Shown in pieces: positions 1-8,280 of a DNA stretch of 64,000 nucleotides. A program made the position numbers and the translations under genes. Source of the DNA: Rhodocyclaceae bacterium (GTDB lineage Bacteria; Pseudomonadota; Gammaproteobacteria; Burkholderiales; Rhodocyclaceae). Numbering within the stretch: the stretch's first letter is position 1; each line of letters begins with the position of its first letter. A model generated the notes under the pieces. That model had not been told where the DNA came from. It did no database searches and worked only from the letters and a program-made list of their open reading frames with translations. Where the stretch lies: assembly GCA_016702335.1 (NCBI GenBank), contig JADJEF010000018.1:248001-312000 (forward strand), in the 5' to 3' direction.

Positions 1-701
1 GTGAACGGGTGATCTTTCTTTCGAATGACTACTTGACTACTCCGTCGTGGTTCAAGGGCATCCTGCAGTCGTTTGAGATGGACCCCACGGTAGGCATTTC
101 CTGCGGTACGTCCAACTACTGTGACAATGGCGGTAATCCTTCACGTAACCTGGTCAATATGAACTTTTCTTTTGCAGATTCGGACGAATTATTTATCTTT
201 GCCGATGGGGTAGCGAAGGCATTTGCGCAGCGTTCGCTCTTGGATGAACCCTATTTCCCAGGTGACGGTTTTGGGGTGCGACGCGAACTACTCGATGTCA
301 TTGGCACGTTTGATACCAACTTCGTGGGCTACATGGGAGACTTCGATTTCGCCGTTCGCTGCAAAAAAGCTGGCTACCGGGTGGTCGCCAACCAAGCCGC
401 TTTTGCCTTTCATATTGTTGGGGGAGGTGTCGCCCACCTAAGTACCGCAGAGCAGCAAGCGCGACTCGATGAGCGCTTTGCACGCGCCAGGGTTGCCGTC
501 AATCGGTTTATTGATAAATACGGACTCGCAGATGTGCATCCCTACGTTACTGAGCTAGCACCAGTGAGCGGGTTGGCTGAGTTGGAGTACGATGCGGTGC
601 AGCGCGCGCGGGCAGAGCAGCTTTTTGTGGCACCTGCGGACTACAGCAAATTTATCTACCGAGACAGCCCGGGGAGTGAAAATCGAACCTCATCAAGGTG
701 A
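1..701 (+). CDS. Glycosyltransferase family 2, C-terminal part (cut by window start)
   Basis: The reading frame is open from the first base and a GTG at 9 is internal, so the true start lies left of the window. The visible part opens with a segment of the type RVIFLSNDY, which resembles the strand leading to the metal-binding acidic motif of GT2 enzymes (usually LNND). It continues through an acceptor-side region with GVRRELLDVIGTFD and GYMGDFDFAVRCKKAGY. That D-x-D-F followed by a later basic/aromatic stretch is typical of GT-A transferases that add sugars to polysaccharides. It is the only plus-strand gene left of 24.6 kb and converges on the minus-strand locus. The donor sugar cannot be read from the sequence. 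The family call is fairly secure; the role in surface glycan synthesis is inferred from context. Confidence 0.75.
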   Translation, partial: ERVIFLSNDYLTTPSWFKGILQSFEMDPTVGISCGTSNYCDNGGNPSRNLVNMNFSFADSDELFIFADGVAKAFAQRSLLDEPYFPGDGFGVRRELLDVIGTFDTNFVGYMGDFDFAVRCKKAGYRVVANQAAFAFHIVGGGVAHLSTAEQQARLDERFARARVAVNRFIDKYGLADVHPYVTELAPVSGLAELEYDAVQRARAEQLFVAPADYSKFIYRDSPGSENRTSSR

Positions 702-715
702 CATTGAGGGGAGAT

Positions 716-1501
716 TCACGGTAAGCTTGCCAGCAAGCGATCATAGCCACGGTGCTCGCAGGCAAACTTGAAATCGGCAAACGCTTCACCGCGGCCGACC
801 AGTTTGGCTATCAATGGTTTTGCCAACTCAAGCAATTCGTCCTCGGGCATGAATATCAGCATGTTTAACGGCCCGTGGAATCCGAAAGGTCGCTCGGATA
901 GAACGCCGGTTTCATAGGAGAACTGTTTCGCGAGCTCAATCGGCGCAAACCTGAGGCCCTTCTGCTCAAGTTGCTTGCGGTAAATTCGGCAAATCACCAC
1001 ATCTTCGGCAGTACCAAACGGGAGTTCCGGGTGACGTCGCAAGTATGGGTTGCTGCACAGGTTGATCAACTCACGACTGCGCAGGCTGAAGCCGCCATTG
1101 CCAACCAGGTATTCATGAGCGATGGCCCCCGCTGCGCTTTGCACCTGTGTCAAGCCGGCAATGTCGCCATCCGGGCACCACGGGGCACCGACGTAGTCGA
1201 ATTCAAGAAATTTCTCTGACCATTGTTCCGGGTTTACGACGAATCCGTCCCAGTGCACCGTCAGCGCAAAATCGGTGGCAATGAATGGCCAAAGGCATTT
1301 GAGAACGAATTCACTGTACGCCCCGAGTGACGGGAAGCGTTCGATGCGAATAAACTGCTCGCCCAAGCCGAGCGGCTTTTGGCCAAAAAACAGAACGTCG
1401 TCGACCTTGATTCCAGCAAGTGATTTCTCCACCGCATGGCGCGTCAGTGGCCATGAGTCAGGGTCAGTATCAATGGCAACGAGTGATATGGATGGAGGCA
1501 T
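716..1501 (-). CDS. DUF5672-family protein, probable glycosyltransferase
   Basis: This is a 261-residue protein with the signature of the DUF5672 family found in glycan gene clusters: VHWDGFVVNP near residue 83, a Y-V-G-A-P-W segment near 105, and VGNGGFSLRSR near 135. The family is generally considered GT-like, with the acidic/NGG region near the donor site, but its reaction is not established. There is no signal peptide or membrane segment, so it should be cytoplasmic. It is the last gene of the minus-strand polysaccharide run and converges with the partial GT2 gene to its left. The ATG at 1501 gives a full-length family product. Confidence 0.7.
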   Translation of the reverse strand: MPPSISLVAIDTDPDSWPLTRHAVEKSLAGIKVDDVLFFGQKPLGLGEQFIRIERFPSLGAYSEFVLKCLWPFIATDFALTVHWDGFVVNPEQWSEKFLEFDYVGAPWCPDGDIAGLTQVQSAAGAIAHEYLVGNGGFSLRSRELINLCSNPYLRRHPELPFGTAEDVVICRIYRKQLEQKGLRFAPIELAKQFSYETGVLSERPFGFHGPLNMLIFMPEDELLELAKPLIAKLVGRGEAFADFKFACEHRGYDRLLASLP

Positions 1502-1546
1502 GCCGGGGTACCTGTGAGTGAAAAATCGTTCTTCAGTTCTTAGCCA

Positions 1547-3061
1547 CTATCGGTTTGAGTCGACGTTAGAGGGAGGACGAAGGAGGCTACGGAGGATGGG
1601 ATCGGACAGGCTGCCAACGTAGTGCGCTGGCAGAGCCCCGTGTTGCGTTGCCGGGAGCGTTTGGCTGTAGTCTGGCTTCCATGCCGTCCACAGCAAGGCT
1701 CTGGCGATTTCGTTGGCTGCCGAATGGGCACCGACAATGCATAGCATGGCGAGAAGGGACTTTCTGACGGTGTCGACGGTCGAATTATCTGTAAGCGTCT
1801 GCATGGTCAGAATAGCCAAAATGATTAACGCGGGGGTTGATCCGCGCAGCAGGAGGTCATTCGAAGGTCCGAAATGAACAAAAGGAAGGGTCGCCAGCAC
1901 CAAGAAGGCGGTCCAAAACAGGGGGCGCGAGTGCTTCAAGAGGCTATATAGAACGAGTGCTTGGCAGACGAACTCCATCAAAATGAATAGGGTGTAGTTG
2001 CGCAGGAAGTCGACCAGCGGCGGTTCCGCGCTTGCCGTGCTGCCTGAATTCAGTGCCATGAGCGGCATTGCCTGAGCTCCGAGTAGTTGCACGCTCAGTA
2101 CGGCAGTCAACAAGATGGCGCTGCTGAGCCACACCATCAAATCCACGTTGGCGAGCCTGTTGCGCAAGCGCTTGGACGCAATGGCGCAAACAATAAGGAA
2201 CGGGGCGAGGCCCGGTAGAGCAAAAGGGGTCCAAAGCGGAAGGCTGGGCAACATGGTGGCAAAGACCGTTGGCCAGTTCGGGTGTCGCCAGTGGCGATAG
2301 AGCAGAGCGGTCGCGAGCCACATTGGCAGGGCATGGTTCGGTGCCCAAAGTAGCTGCGCCATAAGGGATGAGTAGGTAAATGCGCCACGAAAATCGTACT
2401 CCGCCCACCATTCCAGCCGGAGCGGGAATACGGCATAGTGACCATGCAGAAGAAAAATGCCCACTATGTCCATGCCGCTAAAAAGTGCGATTATCAGCAG
2501 GCCTGCAAGTAGTGCTTGCCAGGAGCGTCTGGGCAGCGGCAGCAGGAGCAGAAACAGCGTGAGCCCGAGTGCTGTCCAGACAAATGTAGCGAAAGGGAGG
2601 GTTGCGACGCCGAGTAGCTTTCCCGACAGGGCAACGGGGAGCAAAAACCCGATTGCAGAGCGAAGTATCTGGGGCGTTGCATCCGTGGTTTCGTAGGCCG
2701 GTGGCCAACCGGTTTGAGCTAAATCGGCGAGTACGGCATCGCGAACCACCCAGTCGGGGTTGGCATATACGAAGTGACTGCCACCGCCGAGTGCCGCCCA
2801 AAGGCAAGCAAAGACGAGCACTTGCAGAATGTGGCTGTGCCTTCGGGTCATTACCCGCGTGCCTACTATTGTGCGACATCGCCATGCGATCACGCCGCAG
2901 AAAGCCAGAAGTGCCAGAGCAGGCAGAGGTCGGAACCATCCACCGACGAAAAGCACGAGCGGCAAGGCGAGATAGGCCAGCGCCAGCGCCGTGACGAAGT
3001 CGGGGGCAACGTTGGCTGCCAAACGATGCTCCGCTGCTGATGGGTGGGCCCCCTTGCTCAT
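1547..3061 (-). CDS. Multi-pass membrane protein, possible GT-C-type glycosyltransferase partner of GtrB
   Basis: This is a protein of about 504 residues with roughly ten or more hydrophobic segments spread over its whole length and only short soluble loops. No enzymatic motif is recognised. It lies immediately downstream of a GtrB-like undecaprenyl-phosphate glycosyltransferase (12 bp gap). That arrangement resembles gtr glycosylation clusters, where a large, poorly conserved membrane protein transfers the lipid-linked sugar to the glycan on the periplasmic side. I therefore suggest a GT-C-like transferase, but an O-antigen polymerase or ligase is also possible. The ATG at 3061 is preferred over an upstream GTG at 3070 that almost abuts the preceding stop. 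No gtrA-like flippase gene is seen next to it. Confidence 0.5.
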   Translation of the reverse strand: MSKGAHPSAAEHRLAANVAPDFVTALALAYLALPLVLFVGGWFRPLPALALLAFCGVIAWRCRTIVGTRVMTRRHSHILQVLVFACLWAALGGGSHFVYANPDWVVRDAVLADLAQTGWPPAYETTDATPQILRSAIGFLLPVALSGKLLGVATLPFATFVWTALGLTLFLLLLPLPRRSWQALLAGLLIIALFSGMDIVGIFLLHGHYAVFPLRLEWWAEYDFRGAFTYSSLMAQLLWAPNHALPMWLATALLYRHWRHPNWPTVFATMLPSLPLWTPFALPGLAPFLIVCAIASKRLRNRLANVDLMVWLSSAILLTAVLSVQLLGAQAMPLMALNSGSTASAEPPLVDFLRNYTLFILMEFVCQALVLYSLLKHSRPLFWTAFLVLATLPFVHFGPSNDLLLRGSTPALIILAILTMQTLTDNSTVDTVRKSLLAMLCIVGAHSAANEIARALLWTAWKPDYSQTLPATQHGALPAHYVGSLSDPILRSLLRPPSNVDSNR

Positions 3062-3072
3062 AGACAACACGC

Positions 3073-4026
3073 TCAGTCAGAGTGCGGAGGTAGATTGATC
3101 CTCTCTCGTTCCACCACCATCGGTCGGTTCTGGACCTGGGTGTGGATGTTCGCTATGTATTCGCCGAGGACACCAATAAAGAAAAGCTGTACGGAAGCAA
3201 AAAAGAAAAAACCAATCAGTATGGGGGCGACACCCAGTGAAAACTCGTCCCAATAGATCAGTTTGTAGACCAGATATACGATAGCCATGATCAGGCTAAG
3301 GGCCGAGAGCGCGAAGCCGCCCATGGTAGCTATGCGTATCGGCACCTTGCTGTGGCCGGTAATGCCGAGCATGGCCATGTCATACAGCGCGTAAAAATTG
3401 CTCTTGCTGATGCCGCGGGTGCGCAACGGCTGTAGATACGGCACTTCGGCATGGGGGTAGCCCAAGTCGGCAATCAGCCCACGGAAGTAGGGGTAGTGAT
3501 CGCCAATGGTGCGCACATGCTCGATCACTTCGCGATCGTAGAGACCAAAGCCAGTGTAATGGGCAATGAGCTTTATGTCGGCAATGCGACCGACGGTGGC
3601 GTAGTAAAGACGGCGCAGGGCGAACATGGCAGGGGTTTCCTTGCTCTGCGGCTTGACCCCGACGACAACCTTGAAGCCGGCTTCCCACTTGCGCACAAAA
3701 TCGACGATCAGTTCCGGGGGCTCTTGCATGTCGGACGCCATGTTGATGATGGCGTCGCCGCGCGCCTGCAGCAGGGCGTAGTTTGATGAGCGGATGATGC
3801 CGAAGTTGCGCGTATTGACGATGGCTTTTACCCGCAAGTCGGCGCTGGCGAGACGGCGAATAGCAGCCACCGTACCGTCTGTCGAGGCGTTGTCGATGTA
3901 GATGTGCTCGAAGTCATAGTCCGGCAACTGCTCGAACTGGGTGACGATGCGCTGATGCAACTCTTCTACGTTGCCCTCTTCGTTGAAGCAGGGTGTAACG
4001 ACCGATATGAGTTTGCGGGTGCTCAT
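3073..4026 (-). CDS. GtrB/ArnC-like polyprenyl-phosphate glycosyltransferase
   Basis: This is a 317-residue GT2 enzyme of the DPM1/GtrB type. The N-terminal GT-A domain starts with SVVTPCFNEEGNV (residues 8-20) and carries YIDNASTDGT near residue 43. The acidic MASDMQEPPE motif follows near residue 96. Two C-terminal membrane helices (about 230-255 and 265-290) are followed by an E-R-I-N ending typical of the family. Such enzymes load a sugar from UDP- or GDP-sugar onto undecaprenyl phosphate at the inner membrane. The gene sits between a membrane protein (downstream) and a NeuB-like gene (upstream, 4 bp gap). A copy of the dispersed 28-bp repeat is embedded at 3832-3860 and encodes RRLASADLR without breaking the frame. 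Confidence 0.85.
   Translation of the reverse strand: MSTRKLISVVTPCFNEEGNVEELHQRIVTQFEQLPDYDFEHIYIDNASTDGTVAAIRRLASADLRVKAIVNTRNFGIIRSSNYALLQARGDAIINMASDMQEPPELIVDFVRKWEAGFKVVVGVKPQSKETPAMFALRRLYYATVGRIADIKLIAHYTGFGLYDREVIEHVRTIGDHYPYFRGLIADLGYPHAEVPYLQPLRTRGISKSNFYALYDMAMLGITGHSKVPIRIATMGGFALSALSLIMAIVYLVYKLIYWDEFSLGVAPILIGFFFFASVQLFFIGVLGEYIANIHTQVQNRPMVVERERINLPPHSD
3832..3860 (+). repeat. Dispersed ~28-bp repeat, copy 1 (inside GtrB-like gene)
   Basis: The 28 bases at 3832-3859 are identical to the copies at 44656 and 51652. Here the element lies in coding sequence, antisense to the element's orientation, and contributes RRLASADLR to the glycosyltransferase. Confidence 0.85.
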
Positions 4027-4030
4027 TTAC

Positions 4031-5110
4031 TCAGATACCACGTTTGTAAATCAAGGCAGTCAAGGACTCGTTCGTCGCATAGGGGCTGTCGATGGCATCG
4101 ATGCGTATCGGGGCGTTGGCGGGCACGGCCTGGAGCAGTACTTCGCCGTGCATGAGTTCCCGGCACGATATCTGGCCTTTCTGCAGCGGAATGGCCAGGT
4201 AAACGTCCTCGTCGCTGAGGGCATGCCCGACAGGCAGGTCGCGCTTTGCATACACCCCGCGCACCAGACCATCGAGATAGGCGATCTCACGTTGTTGCGG
4301 GATTCGCTTGGCCGTGCCCGGCGAACCGCACATCTCCACGGCTTTCTTCCATGCCTTGAACCAGGTATCGACCTGGGCGGGCGTGCTGCAATAAGGTGAA
4401 ACGGGGACTCCATCGGCTTCGATATCGATATGTCTCTCGAAGGTACGCGCACCTTTGGCATAGGCGAGCATCACCGAACTGGTCCAGTCGTGATATTCAT
4501 GAGTGGAGTAGCCGATAACGTTATACGGGTAGCGTTCGCGCAGAAAATCAATTTGGTTGATTTCCAGTTCGTTATCTTCCGAGGGATAGAGCGAGACGCA
4601 GTGGTTGATCGCGAGTGGAATGTTGCGGTTGGCGAAAAACTTCACCAGATCGTCGATATCTTTGAGCGAAGATCCACCCGTGGAAACGATGACAGGCTTG
4701 CGCGTCTTGGCGATTTTCTCGATCAGAATCCAGTCGTTGAGGTCGGAACTGGCGATCTTGAGAAGCTCAATGTCTAGCCCAACGCACAGGTCGACCGAAC
4801 GCTCGTCAAAAGGGGTGGCCATGGTGATGCAGCCCCCTTGGCGAATGGCGCGAACCAGCTCGGCATAGTCGTCATAGGGCAGGCGCGTGTCGAGTGTCTT
4901 TTTTATATAGCGAATGTCGGTACGGTCGCGGAAATCGGCATGAATAAAGGCATCGACATCGCGAAGTTGCAGCTTGATGGCTGCTCGCACATTGTTGAAG
5001 CGGACGATTCGCGAAAAATCCGTAACGATCTTCAGCCCGCGCTCAAGATGCCCCCAGTGATTGTTGGCGAGTTCCAGAACAAAGAGGTCTTCAAAAATTC
5101 GCTGATGCAA
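4031..5110 (-). CDS. N-acetylneuraminate synthase-like protein (NeuB family with SAF domain)
   Basis: About 359 residues with a NeuB-type TIM barrel: LELANNHWGH near the N-terminus, KLQLRDVDAF, KIASSDLNDW and NHCVSLYPS. A C-terminal SAF/antifreeze-like domain covers the last ~65 residues. The family condenses phosphoenolpyruvate with an N-acetyl hexosamine to make nonulosonic (sialic-type) acids in the cytoplasm. The start is inferred as TTG at 5110: an AGGAG lies 8 bases upstream, and the protein then begins just before the conserved ELANNH segment. A longer reading frame to 5272 overlaps the upstream HEPN gene and adds an unconserved tail. No CMP-sugar synthetase (NeuA-like) gene is present in the window, so the exact nonulosonic acid is unknown. 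Confidence 0.8.
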   Translation of the reverse strand: MHQRIFEDLFVLELANNHWGHLERGLKIVTDFSRIVRFNNVRAAIKLQLRDVDAFIHADFRDRTDIRYIKKTLDTRLPYDDYAELVRAIRQGGCITMATPFDERSVDLCVGLDIELLKIASSDLNDWILIEKIAKTRKPVIVSTGGSSLKDIDDLVKFFANRNIPLAINHCVSLYPSEDNELEINQIDFLRERYPYNVIGYSTHEYHDWTSSVMLAYAKGARTFERHIDIEADGVPVSPYCSTPAQVDTWFKAWKKAVEMCGSPGTAKRIPQQREIAYLDGLVRGVYAKRDLPVGHALSDEDVYLAIPLQKGQISCRELMHGEVLLQAVPANAPIRIDAIDSPYATNESLTALIYKRGI

Positions 5111-5114
5111 TGGG

Positions 5115-5648
5115 TTAACTCCTGCTAACGATGTCATTGAATTCATTTGAAAAGTCTGCGCTTGCCGCTGCAATGCCCAAATTGTCTTCGCAAAACTTGA
5201 GAAATGCTTTGGCGACTCGATACATTTCGGGGCGGAGCTCATGCAATGCATTGAAATGCTCAGCGATGGCAAGGTAATCCGTTTCGTAATCGTAAGCGGC
5301 TAGATTGCGCGCAGCGCGACAGGTTTGCCACGTGCTCACGGAATCGATGACGCCGACTTTTTCATAGAACGCGAGCGATTTGAGGAACGTGTCTGCGGGC
5401 TCGCTCATCAGGATAAGTGCATGCCTCATGGCAAGCGCCAACGTATCCTGGAGTTTGGCAAAGCGCTCGTTGATGGCAGCAAGGCCCCCAAATACTTGGG
5501 AGCTTTTCTTATTCTCTTGCAGAAACTCTGAAAACAAAGGCCAGGTTATCCCCGAACTTGCTGCATCGAGAAAATAGACGCAACGCTGAATCGCTTCCAA
5601 TAGCTGCGCCAAATGTTGGCGCTCGTGCTCGAGCAGAGTGTCGGTCAT
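5115..5648 (-). CDS. HEPN-domain protein (toxin partner of MNT pair 1), catalytic His replaced by Tyr
   Basis: This 177-residue helical protein belongs to the HEPN / nucleotidyltransferase substrate-binding type. It is encoded directly downstream of an MNT-domain gene with a 4-bp ATGA overlap, the standard arrangement of MNT/HEPN toxin-antitoxin pairs. The HEPN RNase motif is R-x4-H; here residues 114-121 read RNLAAYDY, so the expected His at 119 is Tyr (TAC instead of CAC/CAT). This suggests the protein is catalytically dead, or has a non-nuclease binding role. The NeuB-like gene follows after 4 bp, so the pair is built into the glycan operon. The family call is supported by context and motif; the loss of activity is inference. 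Confidence 0.75.
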   Translation of the reverse strand: MTDTLLEHERQHLAQLLEAIQRCVYFLDAASSGITWPLFSEFLQENKKSSQVFGGLAAINERFAKLQDTLALAMRHALILMSEPADTFLKSLAFYEKVGVIDSVSTWQTCRAARNLAAYDYETDYLAIAEHFNALHELRPEMYRVAKAFLKFCEDNLGIAAASADFSNEFNDIVSRS

Positions 5649-5947
5649 TTGGGTGCCGTCAGCCGCACACCGGTATGGAGGGCGATCGCCTGAAATGGTG
5701 ATGGCTTTGCATGGCTGTTTTTGGCGATAACATCCACTGGAAGTTGCAGCAAGGCTTCAAGTTGATTCTTGATCAGCGCCTTCTGCAGCAAATCCGGCGG
5801 GGTAGGGCTCTCAATCAACAGGTCAATGTCGCCGCCTCGACGTGCATCATCGGTGCGTGAGCCAAAAAGCACGACGCTTGCTTCGGCACCTGCTATTTTC
5901 CGAACGGTGTCGAGGATGATCTGCTGGTGCGAGGTAGAGAGACGCAT
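5645..5947 (-). CDS. MNT-domain minimal nucleotidyltransferase (antitoxin-type, pair 1)
   Basis: This is a 100-residue minimal nucleotidyltransferase of the Pol-beta superfamily. The signature is VVLFGSRTDDARRGGDIDLLI: Gly29-Ser30 is followed by Asp40-x-Asp42, which provides the two metal-binding acids. In MntA/HepT systems such proteins AMPylate and neutralise the HEPN partner. The stop codon overlaps the start of the HEPN gene by 4 bp (5645-5648). The ATG at 5947 is the natural start, because the conserved region begins about 25 residues in. Upstream lies a 131-bp gap to the next minus-strand gene's stop. Identification is secure; the biological role here is uncertain because the HEPN partner lacks its catalytic His. 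Confidence 0.85.
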   Translation of the reverse strand: MRLSTSHQQIILDTVRKIAGAEASVVLFGSRTDDARRGGDIDLLIESPTPPDLLQKALIKNQLEALLQLPVDVIAKNSHAKPSPFQAIALHTGVRLTAPK

Positions 5948-6078
5948 GGCACAATTTTACGCGGGAACCGTATCAGGGCCGCCGGCTTGATTGCTGGCAT
6001 TCGATCACGCGGGCTGGTCGTTATTTCAGCGCAACGTGATCAAGAACGCTTGTTGGCAACTGATTCAGTCGAGCGTGC

Positions 6079-7011
6079 TCAGGTTGTCGCTGTGCCGGAG
6101 TTTGCCGTTCGCGCGATGGCATAGCGTTGTCCCGCGCCATTTATGCCAGCGGCTACGCAACGTAAGCCGACGCGCTGCAAGAGTGTATCGAGCGCGGCTG
6201 CGGAAAAGAAATTCAGGTGCTCGCGCAGGCTGACAAAACCATACGGTGGTACGAAGCCTCGCTGGGTACGAAAGCCAGTGCTGTAAAAATCGGCGAGTAT
6301 CAGGAGTCGCCGCTGGCGTACCAGCCAACCCAGCCAGCGGTCGCGCAGCCGCCCCGGCAGGCAGTGGCTGGCCCAGGTTTCGTCAGGTACTTCAATGTAG
6401 AGCCAGGCATCAGGCGAGCACACGTCAGCCAGCGCGCGCAGATAGGCGAAGGGGTCGCTGATGTGTTCGAGCACTTGACAGCTGAGCAGCAAATCGCAGT
6501 TGCCGGGAATGCGCGTAGCGTCGCGGGCCACCTCGACGCCGGCAAGGGTGGGGTAGCCGGAAGGGTCAAACACCACTTTGCGTTCGGCATGAATGGCTTG
6601 TAACAGGTGGCCACCGCTGCCGCCATGATCAAGCGCGTAGCGCCACCGGTTGGGCAATCCCGCCTGGTTCAGGGTGGCACGAAGGTCATCAATTCGTACA
6701 GACGATTGCGACCATGCGAGTACCGCTTGGTGAAGGCGATCTGTGTAGAAGGGCTCCCAGCGCTGGCGCTGGCTTAGGTAATCGGGGTTGCGGTAGCCGT
6801 GATAGAGATTGTCGGCTTCGTCATCGCCCAGCCCTCTGGCAAAAAATCGGAAGCTGCATCGAGGGCAGGTGACGAGTTGGGTAAGTGTCGGCGGGCCTTG
6901 CCAGGCGCGCTCGGCAAGAAAGCCTGAAATGACAGCAGTTTCGCGCTGCAGCGCGGGTTCGCCACAGCACAGGCAGCCGGCATTGGTTCGGTCAAGGTGT
7001 GCAGCGCTCAT
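6079..7011 (-). CDS. Class I SAM-dependent methyltransferase with N-terminal zinc-ribbon-like region
   Basis: About 310 residues. The N-terminal ~60 residues hold CLCCG and a second CPRC pair, a probable zinc ribbon common in sugar methyltransferases of glycan clusters. The central part has a Rossmann-like segment with DHGGSGGHLL in the place of motif I and LLLSCQVLEHISDP as the post-motif region that contacts SAM. The substrate is unknown and may be a nucleotide sugar or a polysaccharide end group. The ATG at 7011 is chosen over 7071 because the longer frame runs into the remnant of the neighbouring ThDP-enzyme gene. The gene lies 20 bp downstream of that remnant's stop, suggesting it once followed a complete ThDP-enzyme gene directly. 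Confidence 0.75.
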   Translation of the reverse strand: MSAAHLDRTNAGCLCCGEPALQRETAVISGFLAERAWQGPPTLTQLVTCPRCSFRFFARGLGDDEADNLYHGYRNPDYLSQRQRWEPFYTDRLHQAVLAWSQSSVRIDDLRATLNQAGLPNRWRYALDHGGSGGHLLQAIHAERKVVFDPSGYPTLAGVEVARDATRIPGNCDLLLSCQVLEHISDPFAYLRALADVCSPDAWLYIEVPDETWASHCLPGRLRDRWLGWLVRQRRLLILADFYSTGFRTQRGFVPPYGFVSLREHLNFFSAAALDTLLQRVGLRCVAAGINGAGQRYAIARTANSGTATT

Positions 7012-7030
7012 TGGCGGAACGGCCCCCGGT

Positions 7031-7400
7031 TCATTCGTTGACCGCATCGAACATGTTGCTGGCCAGTTCATTGCGATCCAGAAACGGAAACATGTCTTCC
7101 AGCGGCGGCGTCACGATGCTGCCGTCATCTAACCGGCGCGAAGTCATGCGTGGCTCAAAGCCTTGCTGCTCGTCAAGCAGCACGTCGAACAGCATTGGCC
7201 CCGGGGCGGTGAGCGTTTCGGCAAGCACTTTCCGGAAGTCGGCGCTGGTAAGACGGCGATTGGGGGTGCCAAAGGCCTGTGCGACGGCACAAAAGTCGGG
7301 AAAGCTGACGCTGTTGTCGGGGCTGGCACCAGCGCGGCGACCAAAGAATTTTTTTGCGAGGTCTTGATCGAGAGGTAGCCGTTGTTGTTTAGTTCCAAAA
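7031..7400 (-). pseudogene. Decayed 3' end of a ThDP-dependent enzyme gene (second copy of 8277-8640)
   Basis: This stretch matches the 3' end of the intact ThDP-enzyme gene at 8277-8640 at roughly nine bases in ten, by eye. The encoded C-termini share segments such as SVSFPDFCA, NRRLTSADF and QQGFEPRM. One base is missing in the run near 7348 relative to the intact copy, which puts the SIKTSQKN part and the FFGR part in different frames. The rest of the gene is absent: homology stops near 7393, where a HEPN gene ends. It is therefore a broken relic, diverged enough not to be a recent tandem duplication. Confidence 0.85.
7231..7261 (+). repeat. Dispersed ~28-bp repeat, copy 2 (inside ThDP relic)
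   Basis: The core GGAAGTCGGCGCTGGTAAG followed by ACGGCGATT matches the repeat consensus. It is at the position homologous to copy 3, so it pre-dates the divergence of the two gene copies. Confidence 0.8.
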
Positions 7401-7433
7401 TTACGGTGATGGGGTGGCAACGAGAAGACGAGA

Positions 7434-7853
7434 TCACTTGATTCGAGCGATGTCTTGGCGCAAGAAATCCACGACAAATTGTTCTTTGTTGCCCTTGAGC
7501 ATAAGGATGACCTGATCCATGTCGATGTTCATGTAGTCGTGCACGATACGGTTGCGCATGCCCACAAGAGATTTCCAGGTATTGAGTTCCGCAGAGGGCA
7601 CTAAGTCGCAATCGCTCAGCGCCTTGAAGGTGTCGTACCCGGATATGGGTACGCTGAGGCCGCGTGACTTCAGTAGATGCTTGCCTTTGCCGATGGCGTT
7701 TTCGATCAGTATCTGAAGGGCATGAAGTACTCCGTTTTGCTCTAGCGAAGTAAGAGAGCGTCCTGTTGCCAGGATTGCCTTGGCCATTGCCAGTGCGGCT
7801 GCCTGCTCTTGAGCGATGCGCGCGGTTTCTGCCTGATAGAGATCAAGCCGCAC
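7434..7853 (-). CDS. HepT-like HEPN ribonuclease toxin (DUF86), pair 2
   Basis: This is a 139-residue helical protein with the intact HEPN motif R-x4-H-x-Y: RNRIVHDY, Arg100 and His105. HepT proteins of this type are RNases that are silenced by AMPylation by their MNT partner. The start is taken as GTG at 7853: AAGGA lies 7 bases upstream, and this gives normal family length, whereas the longer frame to 7940 reads through the antitoxin gene. The start overlaps the MNT stop (7843) by 11 bp, indicating translational coupling. The active-site motif is complete, unlike in pair 1, so this is likely a working toxin. Confidence 0.85.
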   Translation of the reverse strand: MRLDLYQAETARIAQEQAAALAMAKAILATGRSLTSLEQNGVLHALQILIENAIGKGKHLLKSRGLSVPISGYDTFKALSDCDLVPSAELNTWKSLVGMRNRIVHDYMNIDMDQVILMLKGNKEQFVVDFLRQDIARIK

Positions 7854-8280
7854 GTTGATCTTCCTTGTCCCAATAAAACATTTCCATTTCACGCCATGTG
7901 CGGCTGAGGAAGTGCACCCAAGCGAGCGTATTGTCGCCAACTAGGGGAATGCCTTCCTCGGCAACGACGGCACGCATGGCGAGGCTGGCATGCGGCAGGT
8001 CGATGAGGTCGATAGCATCAGCTTGGACACTCAGGGCATTCGCTAATTGATGACGCAGGGTTTCGGTTTGGGCCAGTGTTGCCAGCCCGTCGAGCCCTCT
8101 TTTCCACTGAAGGGCAATATCCCAATCGCTATCAAAGCTAGCGCTCTCGGTAGCTCGGCTGCCAATCAGCACCGCAAATTCGAGATCGGCTGCTTGGCTT
8201 AATGTGCGGGCAAGCTGCTCGATGCGAGATTGATCCAGCCTTGACGCAGGCTCAGTGTTCAATAACTGTTTTGTGCTCAT
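7843..8280 (-). CDS. MntA-like nucleotidyltransferase antitoxin, pair 2
   Basis: This is a 145-residue MNT-domain protein. Gly40-Ser41 is followed ten residues later by Asp52-Trp-Asp54 (segment FDSDWDIALQ), exactly the GSx10DxD signature of MntA antitoxins. These transfer AMP to the HEPN toxin. The ATG at 8278-8280 overlaps the TGA of the upstream ThDP-enzyme gene (ATGA), so this pair is coupled to a metabolic gene rather than having its own obvious promoter. Downstream, the HepT-like gene overlaps its end. The placement between an intact gene and a relic copy of the same gene's 3' end is unusual. Confidence 0.88.
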   Translation of the reverse strand: MSTKQLLNTEPASRLDQSRIEQLARTLSQAADLEFAVLIGSRATESASFDSDWDIALQWKRGLDGLATLAQTETLRHQLANALSVQADAIDLIDLPHASLAMRAVVAEEGIPLVGDNTLAWVHFLSRTWREMEMFYWDKEDQRAA

